DNA from: Tateyamaria pelophila
GTDB lineage: Bacteria > Pseudomonadota > Alphaproteobacteria > Rhodobacterales > Rhodobacteraceae
Length of the DNA: 39,755 nucleotides
Direction of reading: 5' to 3'
Assembly: GCF_019966495.1 (NCBI RefSeq)
Contig: NZ_JAIMIA010000042.1
Coordinates: 1 to 39,755, forward strand
Shown piece by piece: positions 15,606-25,192 of the stretch. Under the pieces are notes generated by a model, which was not told where the DNA came from, did no database searches, and worked only from the letters and a program-made list of their open reading frames with translations. The position numbers and the translations under genes were made by a program. Position 1 is the first letter of the stretch. Each line of letters begins with the position of its first letter.

Positions 15606-17524
15606 TTGCGCACCTGCGCCAGTTCCTGGTCCTCAAAGAAAAATTCGTCGATGCGGTGGATGCCGAAATGAGCCCCTGGATCCCAAGCCCATTTTCCGAA
15701 TTCCGGCACGTTGCGCAAACGATCCGAGACAACGACAGGCTGCGGCGCTTCGGACAAGATGCCTATCGCAAACTGCTGTTCAGAGTGGATCTCGAGCATT
15801 TCACGCCAAATCTTCGCCCGTTCGGCATCGTCGGTTGCCATGCTCCAAGCCTCGTTCAAATCCATCAATATTTCTGCGGCCTCGATATCGATCGGCTCAC
15901 CCGCAGCCCCCCGCGTCTGATAGAACTGCCCCCATTTCGGCCAGGACAGGAACACCTGATCCGTCGGCGCCAGGTAGGCAGGCGGCGTGTATGCCTGCGG
16001 AATTCCATTGTCCCAACCAAACCAGACCGAGGCCATCGTCACGCCCGAAAAGACCCGGTTTCGCAGAATGTCCCGGTCCAGCGGGCGCATGATCAGCTTG
16101 ATGCCCAGATCGCGCCAGGTATCCGTGATGATGGCCAGCGCGTTCTCTACCTCCTGCCGTTCACCGGCCGTTTCGATCACAAATTCCATTGGGCGGCCAT
16201 CCGGCAAAAGGCGCACGCCGGAATCGTCGCGCTCGGTCAAGCCCATCTCGTCCAGCATCATGTTGGCAATCTCCGGGTCATAAGTCGCCCAGCGCTCAAG
16301 ATTGTTTCCATTGAAAAACGGGCTCGTCGACAGGGCAGTCATGCCGCCTTCCGTGCCCAATCCGAAGTACAGGGCCCGATTGATCATCCGGCGGTCAATG
16401 CCCATAGACAATGCCCGGCGGAACCGGACATCGCGCATGATCTTGCGCCATACCGGATCGGCAAAATTCAGGTTCGGATAAATCGCAATCTGACTGGCGG
16501 CCCCGTTGGCCCACAGGTACGTCCTGTAGGGCGCACCATCCGCCTCGCCCTTCTTGAGGATCGACACATCGCGGAAATCAAGTCCACGCGCCTGCAGATC
16601 GCTTTCACCGGCGTTGGACTTTGCCGCGACAAGGCCAGAGCCCACGATGTTCATCTCGACCACGTCGATATAGGGCAATTGGGTGCCCTGTGTGTCCACT
16701 CGGTGGAAATAGGGATTGCGGACAAACAGTTGCCGCGATGTGCCGCTTACCGATGCAGGCATCCAGGGTTGCAAGGTCGGCAATTCATGATTGTCGAACC
16801 TGCTCATATTGTCCAATTTGTTGTGCAGCGGCGCCCAACCGCGCACGCGCTTGCTGTCAATCATCTCTTGCATCGCTTCGGCGGTGTTGAACGCGACGTG
16901 GAATTGCTTGAGGTAATGCGCAGGTCGATAGATGAAGGGCGGGCTTGCGCCCGCGAGCATTTGCAGGAACGCCGGGTTGGCGCGGGGGAACTCAACCACC
17001 ACCGTATACGGGTCTGGAAAGATCATCGTGGCGACATCGTCGCCAGACCGCATGACCTCTGGCGGGCCGTTCGGACTGAGTTCACTGTTCTGGGCGACGT
17101 GTTTCCACCAATATTCAAAATCCGATGAGGTGAAGGGCGCGCCATCAGACCAGCGATGACCGGGGCGCAGATGCAGCGTGAATATGCGCCCGTCGACAAT
17201 ATCGACTTCGCGCAGAATATCAGGTTTCAGTGCGTATTCATGATCATAGCCGACCAACCGCGCATAGCCGTAGACCACCATCTGCCGGATGTCCTTGGAT
17301 CGCGTAACCATCGTGCGGAGCGTTCCGCCCTGCACCCCGAATGCGCGGCCCTTGGCTTCCAGATCGACGTAGAGCGGGTCTACAGGCACACGCAGCGGCG
17401 CCGGATCCATCTGGCCCTTGGACACTTCGGCAGCCCAGAAGGCGCTTTCTTTCACAATCGGTTGGGCAAAAGCAGGCAGAGCCATAAGCCCTGCGATCAA
17501 AATGGCGGTCAGTCTGTCAAACAT
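15602..17524 (-). CDS. ABC transporter substrate-binding protein, family 5
   Basis: 640-residue periplasmic solute-binding protein. A signal peptide (AILIAGLMALPAFAQP) is cleaved near residue 21. The family 5 (DppA/OppA/YejA) signature is visible: LRPGHRWSDGAPFTSSDFEYWW near 122-143, a middle section with VRFRRALSMGIDRRMINRALYF near 368-389, and a C-terminal lobe. At 640 residues it is longer than DppA (about 535) and near YejA in size. The gene overlaps the ATPase gene by 8 bases. Family 5 proteins bind peptides, nickel, opines and some oligosaccharides, so the ligand is not settled. The neighbouring divergent acyl-CoA operon hints at a non-peptide carbon source. Confidence 0.9.
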   Translation of the reverse strand: MFDRLTAILIAGLMALPAFAQPIVKESAFWAAEVSKGQMDPAPLRVPVDPLYVDLEAKGRAFGVQGGTLRTMVTRSKDIRQMVVYGYARLVGYDHEYALKPDILREVDIVDGRIFTLHLRPGHRWSDGAPFTSSDFEYWWKHVAQNSELSPNGPPEVMRSGDDVATMIFPDPYTVVVEFPRANPAFLQMLAGASPPFIYRPAHYLKQFHVAFNTAEAMQEMIDSKRVRGWAPLHNKLDNMSRFDNHELPTLQPWMPASVSGTSRQLFVRNPYFHRVDTQGTQLPYIDVVEMNIVGSGLVAAKSNAGESDLQARGLDFRDVSILKKGEADGAPYRTYLWANGAASQIAIYPNLNFADPVWRKIMRDVRFRRALSMGIDRRMINRALYFGLGTEGGMTALSTSPFFNGNNLERWATYDPEIANMMLDEMGLTERDDSGVRLLPDGRPMEFVIETAGERQEVENALAIITDTWRDLGIKLIMRPLDRDILRNRVFSGVTMASVWFGWDNGIPQAYTPPAYLAPTDQVFLSWPKWGQFYQTRGAAGEPIDIEAAEILMDLNEAWSMATDDAERAKIWREMLEIHSEQQFAIGILSEAPQPVVVSDRLRNVPEFGKWAWDPGAHFGIHRIDEFFFEDQELAQVRK

Positions 17525-19286
17525 TGCAGCGCACCTTATGTCCGGGTTCTATCTGTACTAAACTTGGCGCATCCGTGCCCTCGAAACGGAACTGGTCGGG
17601 CCAGGAGGCCGACGATCCAGCCCCAAATGAAACCTCGACCAAATCAATGGGTCGGCTCACATCCGGTTCCGGCTGCGCCGCGATCAACGCCTTGGTGTAG
17701 GGATGACGCGGATTGTAGAACAGTGTATTAGGGGGCGCTTGCTCTACGATAACGCCCTGCCGCATCACCGCAACTTCGTCGGCGATACGCGCAACAACAG
17801 CCAGATCGTGGCTGATAAAAAGATAACTGAGCCCCATTCCATCACGGATATTTTCAAGCAGGGTCAAAATCTGCTCCTGAACGGAAACATCCAGTGCAGA
17901 TGTCGGCTCATCACAGACCAGAAACACAGGATCAAGGGTCAGCGCTCGTGCGATCGACAAACGCTGACGTTGACCCCCGGAAAAGGCGTGGGGGTATCGT
18001 TTGAGCATATCAGGGTTCAGACCGACCCAGCGCAGCATTTCTGCAGCCTTGTCCCGACGCGATGTTTTTGTGCCGATCCCGTGAATTTCCATGGGCTCGG
18101 TCAATGCCTGTTCGACGCGCATCCGCGGGCTGAGCGATGAATACGGATCCTGGAACACCATTTGTGCCTGCTTTTGGAACGCGACCTTTTCGGTCCGCGA
18201 CATCTCGTTGATGGACACGGGCTGACCATCCGCATTGGGACGAAACATGACCTTGCCGCCGGGGTCAGGCACTTCCGCGCCCAATGCGATCCGCGCACAG
18301 GTTGTCTTGCCGGATCCACTTTCACCCACGATGGCCAGGGTCTTGCCGCGCTGTACCGACAAATTGACGTCACTGCACGCATGGACCTGTACTTTCGCCC
18401 GCCAGCCCCCTGCACGCATGACAAACGTCTTGGATACGTTGGTCAGCTCAAGGATCGGGTCATCGGTGGCAACCGGATCCGCTGGCCGCGCGACCGTGGG
18501 GATGATCGGTGCCGCCGCAAACAGTTTCTTGGTATATCCATGCGCAGGCGCGCCCAGGACGGCTGCCGCCGCCCCGCTCTCCATGACATGCCCCTTGTTC
18601 ATCACAACGACATTGTCCGCCATGTTCGCAACGACGCCCAGATCATGGGTCACCAAGATCATCGCCATCCCGGTGTCGCGCTGCAGATCCTTCATCAAAC
18701 CAAGAACCTGCGCCTGCGTTGTCACGTCCAGCGCGGTTGTCGGCTCATCCGCGATCAATAAATCCGGTTTGGCCACCATCGCCATCGCGATCATGGCACG
18801 CTGGCGCATGCCGCCTGACATCTCGAAAGGATAAGAGCGATACGCGCGCTCCGCATCGGCAAATCCAACACGCTCGAACATCGCGAGCACATCTTTCTTC
18901 GCCTTGGACACGGACATGTCCCGGTGCAAAGTCAACACCTCACTGACCTGGTTCCCGATCCGATGCAACGGGGACAAGGAGCGCATAGGTTCTTGAAAGA
19001 TCATCGAAATCTGGTCGCCACGAATGTCGCGAATCTGCCGCGGAGGCAAAGAGAGCAGCTCCTGCTTCGAGGCGCCTGTACCGAATTTGATCACGCCGCT
19101 GCGCATTTGCGCCGAGCCCGGCAGAATCCGCAAAATCGACCGGCACGTCAGCGTTTTACCTGATCCGCTTTCTCCAACGATCGCCAGCGTTTCTCCGGCG
19201 CTGACCGAAAAATTCACAAACGATACGACGGGCGGCTCGGTCCCAAAGCCGATAGACAGGTTTTGTACGTCGAGCAGCGGCGACAT
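17517..19286 (-). CDS. ABC transporter ATPase with two nucleotide-binding domains
   Basis: 589 residues holding two complete ATPase domains, as in YejF and GsiA. Domain 1: Walker A GESGSGKTLT near 38-47, signature MSGGMRQR near 162, Walker B LLIADEPTTALD. Domain 2: Walker A GESGSGKTTC near 324, signature FSGGQRQR near 439, Walker B LVCDEPTSALD. Each is followed by an oligopeptide-type C-terminal piece (GAPAHGYTKKL and YNPRHPYTKALIAAQPEPD). It powers import through the two downstream permeases. It is the first gene of the importer operon and is divergent from the beta-oxidation operon. The 346-base gap between them should hold both promoters. Confidence 0.92.
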   Translation of the reverse strand: MSPLLDVQNLSIGFGTEPPVVSFVNFSVSAGETLAIVGESGSGKTLTCRSILRILPGSAQMRSGVIKFGTGASKQELLSLPPRQIRDIRGDQISMIFQEPMRSLSPLHRIGNQVSEVLTLHRDMSVSKAKKDVLAMFERVGFADAERAYRSYPFEMSGGMRQRAMIAMAMVAKPDLLIADEPTTALDVTTQAQVLGLMKDLQRDTGMAMILVTHDLGVVANMADNVVVMNKGHVMESGAAAAVLGAPAHGYTKKLFAAAPIIPTVARPADPVATDDPILELTNVSKTFVMRAGGWRAKVQVHACSDVNLSVQRGKTLAIVGESGSGKTTCARIALGAEVPDPGGKVMFRPNADGQPVSINEMSRTEKVAFQKQAQMVFQDPYSSLSPRMRVEQALTEPMEIHGIGTKTSRRDKAAEMLRWVGLNPDMLKRYPHAFSGGQRQRLSIARALTLDPVFLVCDEPTSALDVSVQEQILTLLENIRDGMGLSYLFISHDLAVVARIADEVAVMRQGVIVEQAPPNTLFYNPRHPYTKALIAAQPEPDVSRPIDLVEVSFGAGSSASWPDQFRFEGTDAPSLVQIEPGHKVRCNV

Positions 19287-19632
19287 TCACCATCCCTTTT
19301 TGTGCGATTGCGCTGACTTCAGTGAAACTGATTCCGACGCATAGGTCCAGACGCGCATTCTCGCGCATTGGTTCCAATCCTGTGGTGCAGAGTGCCCCAT
19401 CTGCGATCAAAGCCAAAGGATAATGTGCATGCCCAAGAGCGCATTGCAGCATATATCGGCTGCACCAGTTTCCGGATTACCCGCAAACCAAACGCGGCAT
19501 TGGCTGCAAACGCCGCGTGTGACGTTGCGGCGTTTACCTAAGCGCTTGCCCTTTTTGATGCGGTCCTTAGGCTGCGCGATATGTCTGCGGGGAGAGCACC
19601 CCGGCAGGTCGATCAGCATCAGCGGAGGCCCT
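19287..19632. promoter_or_regulatory. Divergent control region with competing hairpins
   Basis: A 346-base gap separates the importer and beta-oxidation operons. On the plus strand ACGCGGC (19492-19498) can pair with GCCGCGT (19512-19518). The overlapping AAACGCCGC (19508-19516) can instead pair with GCGGCGTTT (19527-19535). The two stems exclude each other. A third hairpin, CGGGG (19588-19592) with CCCCG (19599-19603), lies just before the AGCGGAGG ribosome binding site. The layout suggests a leader that switches, or overlapping repressor operators. No protein gene was seen in the gap. Confidence 0.5.
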
Positions 19633-21726
19633 ATGAACGACAAGATTGCGTATTCCCGCCACGGCGACATTGCCGTTTTGACGGTTCAGAACCCACCCGT
19701 GAACGCGCTCAGCCAAGCGGTGCGTCAGGGCTTATGGGATGGAATGGACCGCGCCGAGGCAGATGACGGCGTCCGCGCCGTTCTGATCGTTGGCGAAGGG
19801 CGCGCGTTCTTTGCCGGGGCCGACATCACCGAATTTGGCAAACCACCTCTGGAACCTCACCTGCCTGATCTGATCAACAGGATCGAAGCCTCACCGCTTC
19901 TGGTCGTGGCCTCCATGCATGGCGTGTCACTGGGCGGCGGGTTGGAAGTGGCCCTTGGGTGTCACTACCGCATTGCCGTGCCTTCGGCCCGTGTGGGTCT
20001 GCCCGAAGTTCATCTGGGCTTGCTCCCCGGTGCCGGTGGCACCCAGCGTCTGCCGCGTTTGACGGGTGTGGATGCCGCACTGGATATCATGACGACAGGT
20101 CGTCACGTGGAAGCCGCCGAAGCGCACGACCTCCTTTTGGTTGATGCGCTGAGAGAGGGCGATCCTAAGGAAAACGGTATCGCCTATACCCGAAAGTTGC
20201 TCGATGAGAATGCGCCCCGCCGTGCCGTCAGCGAGATGCCAGCGCCTGAGCCGATCGACTGGGACGCCGCGTTTGAAGCGACGTTGCAGCGCGGTCGCGG
20301 CCAGATCTCGCCGGCGTGGTGTGTGCGCGCCGTGCAGGCCTCCGTTGAAAAACCCTTCGCCGAAGGGCTCAAGGCCGAACGCCAGATATTCTACGACCTG
20401 ATGCAGACCGACCAACGCCAGGGCATGATCCACGCCTTTTTCTCGGAACGAGCGGTCAGCAACTTGCCGGAACTCAAAGGGGTCGCTCCGCGGCCTCTTC
20501 AAAACATCGGTGTGATCGGCGGCGGCACCATGGGCGCCGGCATCGCCACGGCAGCACTTTTGGCGGGCCTCAACGTCACCTTGCTGGAGATGAGCGCAGA
20601 TGCAGGCCAAGCCGCCCGCGACCGGATAGAGAAAAACCTGTCGGGGTCTGTCAAACGTGGCAAAATAACCGCGAAGCAACACGATCAGATCTTGACACAT
20701 ACCCTGAATGTCGTCTCCAACTACGCCAGGCTGAGCGATGCGGACCTCGTGATCGAGGCGGTATTCGAGGACATGGACGTCAAGAAAAAGGTCTTTGCGG
20801 AACTCGACCGCGTCTGCAAACCCGGCGCAGTACTGGCCTCCAACACCTCCTATCTGGACATCAACGAAATCGCAGCGACCACATCCCGCCCTTCTGACGT
20901 GCTGGGCCTGCATTTCTTCTCTCCCGCTCATGTGATGAAACTGCTCGAAGTTGTCGTTGCGGATGCGACAGCACCTGACGTGGTCGCCACTGGCTTTGCC
21001 TTGGGCAAGATGCTGGGCAAGATCAGCGTGCGCGCAGGTGTTTGCGACGGGTTCATCGGCAACCGGATCCTCTCCACCTACCGGACAGCCGCCGATCACA
21101 TGATCCTGGACGGGGCCTCGCCCTATGACATCGACACCGCGCTCGAAGAATTCGGCTTTGCCATGGGTCCCTTTGCGGTCGCCGACCTCGCGGGCCTCGA
21201 CATTGGTTGGGCGGTGCGCAAGCGCAAACGGGCCGAAGGGCTTGATCCACGGGCCCGCGATTCCAGCTATGCGGATAAACTCTGCGAAGAGGGTCACTTC
21301 GGACAGAAAACCGGCAAAGGCTATTATGACTATGCCGCTGGCCCCAGAGCCCGCGTGCCAAACCCCGATGTCATGCCCCTGATCGAGGCAGAGCGGGCCG
21401 CACAAGGCCTCACCCCGCGCCATTTTACGGATAAGGAAATCGTACGCCGGTACATGGCCGCGATGGTAAACGAGGCGGCCAAGGTCGTTGGCGAAGGGAT
21501 CGCACGACGCCCGCTCGACGTCGATATGACTCTGCTCTTCGGCTATGGGTTTCCACGCTACCGGGGCGGACCGCTGAAATGGGCCGATATCGTCGGGCTC
21601 GACGGGTTGTTGGCCGACATCAAAGGCTATGCTGAAAAAGACCCCTATTTCTGGCGACCGGCCCCCTTGTTGGAACAACTGGTCGCCGAAGGCCGCACAT
21701 TCGACGATCTGAACAAGGGAACATGA
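19633..21726 (+). CDS. Bifunctional enoyl-CoA hydratase / 3-hydroxyacyl-CoA dehydrogenase
   Basis: 697 residues, FadB/FadJ/PimF-like. The crotonase half (1-190) keeps both catalytic glutamates, Glu105 (in [10 protein letters not shown]) and Glu125 (in [14 protein letters not shown]), and FAGADITEF forms the oxyanion region. The dehydrogenase half starts near residue 292 with [15 protein letters not shown] for NAD binding; [15 protein letters not shown] near 425 carries the catalytic histidine; the paired C-terminal domains follow. It hydrates a trans-2-enoyl-CoA and oxidises the 3-hydroxyacyl-CoA. ATG at 19633 is chosen for the GGAGG 4-8 bases upstream; the open frame before it is non-coding in character. 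It is the first gene of the six-gene operon. No thiolase gene accompanies it in the window. Confidence 0.93.
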   Translation: MNDKIAYSRHGDIAVLTVQNPPVNALSQAVRQGLWDGMDRAEADDGVRAVLIVGEGRAFFAGADITEFGKPPLEPHLPDLINRIEASPLLVVASMHGVSLGGGLEVALGCHYRIAVPSARVGLPEVHLGLLPGAGGTQRLPRLTGVDAALDIMTTGRHVEAAEAHDLLLVDALREGDPKENGIAYTRKLLDENAPRRAVSEMPAPEPIDWDAAFEATLQRGRGQISPAWCVRAVQASVEKPFAEGLKAERQIFYDLMQTDQRQGMIHAFFSERAVSNLPELKGVAPRPLQNIGVIGGGTMGAGIATAALLAGLNVTLLEMSADAGQAARDRIEKNLSGSVKRGKITAKQHDQILTHTLNVVSNYARLSDADLVIEAVFEDMDVKKKVFAELDRVCKPGAVLASNTSYLDINEIAATTSRPSDVLGLHFFSPAHVMKLLEVVVADATAPDVVATGFALGKMLGKISVRAGVCDGFIGNRILSTYRTAADHMILDGASPYDIDTALEEFGFAMGPFAVADLAGLDIGWAVRKRKRAEGLDPRARDSSYADKLCEEGHFGQKTGKGYYDYAAGPRARVPNPDVMPLIEAERAAQGLTPRHFTDKEIVRRYMAAMVNEAAKVVGEGIARRPLDVDMTLLFGYGFPRYRGGPLKWADIVGLDGLLADIKGYAEKDPYFWRPAPLLEQLVAEGRTFDDLNKGT

Positions 21727-21729
21727 GCC

Positions 21730-22929
21730 ATGGACCTGAGTTACACCGACGATGAACGTGCCTTTCGCGAAGAGGTGCGCGCGTTTTTGCGTGATGATCT
21801 GCCACCAGACTTCTCCGATAAGGTCCGCAAGGGCCAGGAGTTGACCAAGGCCGATATGGAGCGCTGGCACGCGATCCTGAACGCGCGTGGGTGGCTCGCC
21901 CCCAACTGGCCAAAGGCTTTTGGCGGTGCCGAATGGAACGCCGTGCAGCGCCATATTTTCGAAGAAGAAGCCGCCGCTGCCCGTGCACCCCGCATTGTGC
22001 CCTTTGGTCTGTCAATGCTGGCCCCGGTGCTGCAAAAATTCGGTTCCAAAGCGCAACAGGATCATTGGCTGCCCCGTATTCTGGATGGGTCGGACTGGTG
22101 GTGTCAGGGCTATTCCGAACCGGGGGCCGGGTCTGATCTGGCCTCGTTGAAAACCAAGGCCGTGCGTGACGGCGACCACTATATCGTCAATGGCCAAAAG
22201 ACGTGGACGACACTGGGCCAGCACGCGAACATGATCTTTTGCCTTGTGCGCACGGACCCGACCGTCAAACAGCAAGAGGGCATCTCCTTTCTGCTGATTG
22301 ACATGGAAACGCCGGGCATCGAAGTCCGCCCCATCGTTTTGCTGGATGGCAGTGCCGAGGTGAACGAGGTCTGGTTCACTGATGTCAAGGTGCCTGCCGA
22401 AAACCTTGTGGGCGAAGAAAACAAGGGCTGGACCTATGCCAAATACCTGCTCTCGCACGAGCGCACGAACATTGCGGGCGTCGGGTTCTCTCAGGCCGGG
22501 TTGGCTTCCGTCAAGCGGCTGGCGCGTGCCGAGAACCACAACGGCAAACCCCTGATCGAAAACCCACATTTCGCCGCCCGCGTAGCGCAAGTGGAGATTG
22601 ACCTGCGCGCGATGGCGACCACGAACCTGCGCATCATTTCCAAGGCAGCGGCTGGCAGTGCCCCCGGCGTCGAAGCGTCCATGCTCAAGGTCAAAGGCAC
22701 GATCATCCGGCAGGAGATCAACGATCTGGCGCGCCGCGCCGTCGGGCCATACGCCATGCCCTTTGCGTCCGAGGCCGTCGAGGGAGCCAACGACATGATC
22801 CCTGATCCGCACGAAGCGGGCCCCGTGGCCGCGCAATATTTCAACAACCGAAAACTGTCCATCTTTGGCGGATCGAACGAGATTCAGCGCAGCATCATCG
22901 CAAAGGTGACGATGGGCGGGGGCGCGTAA
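21730..22929 (+). CDS. Acyl-CoA dehydrogenase, PimC-like large subunit
   Basis: 399 residues. The FAD and substrate motifs are present: WWCQGYSEPGAGSDLASLKT near 123-142 and VNGQKTWTT near 153-161. The usual catalytic Glu of medium-chain enzymes, near the C-terminus, is replaced: the motif reads IFGGSNEIQRS. A glutamate in LLSHERTNIAG (about Glu244) lies where isovaleryl-CoA dehydrogenase and some FadE proteins carry theirs on helix G, so this subunit is probably the catalytic one. It resembles the large subunit of pimeloyl-CoA dehydrogenase and starts 3 bases after the fused gene's stop. The next gene encodes the probable partner subunit. The substrate is unknown. Confidence 0.9.
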   Translation: MDLSYTDDERAFREEVRAFLRDDLPPDFSDKVRKGQELTKADMERWHAILNARGWLAPNWPKAFGGAEWNAVQRHIFEEEAAAARAPRIVPFGLSMLAPVLQKFGSKAQQDHWLPRILDGSDWWCQGYSEPGAGSDLASLKTKAVRDGDHYIVNGQKTWTTLGQHANMIFCLVRTDPTVKQQEGISFLLIDMETPGIEVRPIVLLDGSAEVNEVWFTDVKVPAENLVGEENKGWTYAKYLLSHERTNIAGVGFSQAGLASVKRLARAENHNGKPLIENPHFAARVAQVEIDLRAMATTNLRIISKAAAGSAPGVEASMLKVKGTIIRQEINDLARRAVGPYAMPFASEAVEGANDMIPDPHEAGPVAAQYFNNRKLSIFGGSNEIQRSIIAKVTMGGGA

Positions 22930-22942
22930 TGGGAATTTGTCG

Positions 22943-24013
22943 ATGAATTTTGAGCTCACCGAAGAACGGCAAATGCTGCAAGATACGCTGCGGCGCTACC
23001 TGTCGGACAAATACACAACCGCCAAACGCAACGACATTCTGGCGTCTGATGCAGGGATGTCTGCGGACATCTGGGGCGAACTGGCCGATTTGGGCGTGCT
23101 CGGCGCACTCTTTACCGAAGATCAGGGCGGCTTTGGCGGGGCGGGCTTTGACCTTGCCGTAGTGTTTGAGGAACTGGGCCGCGCGGGCGTGGTCGAGCCG
23201 TTTCTCGACAGCGCCCTGATGGGCGGGCGATTGCTGGCGATGGCAGGCCGCGACGATATGGTCGAAAGCGTCATCGCCGGGACATTGCAACTGGCCGTGG
23301 CTCACGGCGAACCCGGCGGGCGCTATGATCTGGACCACGTCACCACAATCGCGCAAGGCGGAAAGCTGACCGGCCGCAAGGCGGTCGTGATGAACGCAGA
23401 GGCCGCCGACCATCTGATCGTTTCGGCGCGCGACGCAGACGAAATTGCTCTCTTTCTGGTGGACAAGGACGCACCCGGCCTGGTGGTGCAAGGCTATCCC
23501 CTGCTAGCTGGCGGACGGGCCGCCGAAGTAACGCTGGAGGGGACGCCGGGCGACGCATTGAACATCGGACTGGCGGCGATCGAAGACGTGACCGCGCTGG
23601 CCATCGTCGCTCAGACCGCCGAAACCCTTGGGGCCATGGAGACAGCCACGGCTCTGACCAAGGACTACCTCGGAACGCGCAAACAGTTTGGCCGACCGAT
23701 CGGCACGTTTCAGGCACTGGCGCACCGCATGGCGGACCTGTTGATCGAGTTGGAACAGGCACGCTCGGCAGTAATCAACGCCGCCGGGTATCTGGAAACG
23801 GATGCCCGAGATCTGACGTTGTCAGCCAGCAAGAACCTGATCGGCCGCGTGGGCCGTCTGGTCGCCGAAGAGGCAATCCAGATGCATGGCGGCATCGCGA
23901 TGACGCAGGAATATGAACTCGCCCACATCGCCAAACGGATCGTCATGGCCGATCACCGCTTTGGCGACACTGACTATCATCTGGAGCGGTTCATTGCCCT
24001 CTCCGTCGCCTGA
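22943..24013 (+). CDS. Acyl-CoA dehydrogenase, PimD-like small subunit
   Basis: 356 residues with an acyl-CoA dehydrogenase fold but degenerate motifs: the middle domain lacks the usual G-SD-FAD signature, and the C-terminus ends DYHLERFIALSVA. QMHGGIAMTQEYELAH near 315-330 is the recognisable helix. Such divergent subunits pair with a full-length partner to form heterotetramers that share FAD, as in pimeloyl-CoA dehydrogenase and steroid side-chain FadE pairs. The ATG at 22943 (MNFELTEER) fits the family; a TTG at 22937 is possible. It follows the large subunit by 13 bases, which supports the pairing. Confidence 0.88.
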   Translation: MNFELTEERQMLQDTLRRYLSDKYTTAKRNDILASDAGMSADIWGELADLGVLGALFTEDQGGFGGAGFDLAVVFEELGRAGVVEPFLDSALMGGRLLAMAGRDDMVESVIAGTLQLAVAHGEPGGRYDLDHVTTIAQGGKLTGRKAVVMNAEAADHLIVSARDADEIALFLVDKDAPGLVVQGYPLLAGGRAAEVTLEGTPGDALNIGLAAIEDVTALAIVAQTAETLGAMETATALTKDYLGTRKQFGRPIGTFQALAHRMADLLIELEQARSAVINAAGYLETDARDLTLSASKNLIGRVGRLVAEEAIQMHGGIAMTQEYELAHIAKRIVMADHRFGDTDYHLERFIALSVA

Positions 24014-24422
24014 AGGCCCCGGTATAATCCGCGACGAAACCGGCGCGCAAACCTTGTTGGGCTATGTCGTCGATATCTCGGCGGGGGACGGCAAAGGGCG
24101 CTGTATTCTCGACATCGGGACGCAGCATGGCAACCGCCACGGCAGCCTGCATGGCGGGATCATCGCCTGTATGCTCGACAACGCGATGGGGTTTGCGGCG
24201 TCTTTGACCGGCGATGCGGCGGGCGACACCCACTTTATGACAATCTCGATGAACACGCAATTCATCGCGCCCGCACGAGGCGGACGTGTCGTGGCAACGG
24301 GCAAAGTCACCGGCGGCGGGCGCAGCCTGGTGTTTGCCGAAGGCGAAGTTCTGGACGAGGAAGGCCGCGTGATTGCAACCGCCACTGGCGTCTACAAGCG
24401 CGTCAGAGAGGCACAGGAATGA
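23994..24422 (+). CDS. PaaI-type hotdog-fold thioesterase (TTG start)
   Basis: 142 residues when started at the TTG at 23994, which has TGGAG 7 bases upstream. No ATG lies between there and the conserved domain, and a further upstream ATG (23913) would add a chance-looking 27-residue extension inside the preceding gene. The hotdog motif HGSLHGGIIACMLDNAMG carries the conserved HGG and the acidic residue (Asp) on the central helix. Such enzymes hydrolyse acyl-CoA or aryl-CoA thioesters, often to rescue trapped CoA. It overlaps the upstream gene by 20 bases and the downstream one by ATGA, so it belongs to the operon. Confidence 0.85.
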   Translation: MPSPSPEGPGIIRDETGAQTLLGYVVDISAGDGKGRCILDIGTQHGNRHGSLHGGIIACMLDNAMGFAASLTGDAAGDTHFMTISMNTQFIAPARGGRVVATGKVTGGGRSLVFAEGEVLDEEGRVIATATGVYKRVREAQE

Positions 24423-25192
24423 GCGCACGGATGGAAGACGCAGGCGACCGCGTGATCGTCTGGAACGGCAACGCGGCGCGACGTGGTGCTCTGACGCCTG
24501 AGCTCTATGACGCCATCGCGCGGGCGGTGGACCTTGCGCAGCAACGGCGCATCCGCGCGATCATCCTGACCTCCGAGGGGCCGTTTTTCTGCGCGGGCGG
24601 CGATCTGAACGTCCTGATCGAGCGGCGCACGCTGTCTGAGGCCGAGCGGCGCGACAAGATCGAGGACTTGCATGACCTGATCCGTGCCATTCGCGCCGGC
24701 CCGGTGCCCGTGATTGCAGCAGTGAAGGGCGGCGCCGCAGGCGCTGGGGCATCCCTCGCACTGGCCTGCGATTTCATCGTGGCAGAGACTGCCGTCAAGT
24801 TTACGGCCGCCTACGTCAAGGCCGGGCTGGTGCCGGATGCTGGTTTGACCGCATCGCTGGCCCGCCTCTTGCCGCGCCCATTGGCGATGGAGATGTGTCT
24901 GCTGGCCAAGCCTGTGACCAGTGACCGCTTGCTGGCCTTGGGGGCCGTGAACGCCGTGGGCCCGGAGGATCAGGTCATCCCCATGGCACAATCGATTGCC
25001 GATGCTTTGACCCAAGGCCCACGCGACGCCCTCGGGGTGATCCGCAGCATGGTCGCTGCGGCCTATGAGCAAACCGAAGCGGCGCAACTGGATGCGGAAC
25101 GGGATGCCATGGCCCATGCCGCCGGAGGCGATGAAGCCGCAGAAGGGATTGCCGCCTTTCTGGAAAAGCGCCCACCCAGGTTCAGAGCATGA
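24419..25192 (+). CDS. Crotonase-family protein, PaaG-like
   Basis: 257-residue enoyl-CoA hydratase/isomerase family member. FFCAGGDLNVL near 56-66 is the CoA/oxyanion loop. Both hydratase glutamates are absent: the first site reads GAGASLALACD, the second AGLVPDAGL. An aspartate in VPDAG (Asp140) matches the catalytic position of PaaG-type isomerases. It therefore probably shifts a double bond or opens an epoxide or ring rather than hydrating. It starts in the thioesterase stop (ATGA) and its own stop overlaps the ligase start. The operon already has a hydratase, which supports a separate isomerase role. The substrate is unknown. Confidence 0.87.
   Translation: MSARMEDAGDRVIVWNGNAARRGALTPELYDAIARAVDLAQQRRIRAIILTSEGPFFCAGGDLNVLIERRTLSEAERRDKIEDLHDLIRAIRAGPVPVIAAVKGGAAGAGASLALACDFIVAETAVKFTAAYVKAGLVPDAGLTASLARLLPRPLAMEMCLLAKPVTSDRLLALGAVNAVGPEDQVIPMAQSIADALTQGPRDALGVIRSMVAAAYEQTEAAQLDAERDAMAHAAGGDEAAEGIAAFLEKRPPRFRA

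Noticed and set aside
15656-17128. 490-codon open frame on the plus strand
   Set aside because: Antisense to the substrate-binding protein gene, which has a signal peptide and family motifs; the shadow has none.
19927-21954. 675-codon open frame on the minus strand
   Set aside because: Antisense shadow of the fused hydratase/dehydrogenase gene, whose catalytic residues are all intact.
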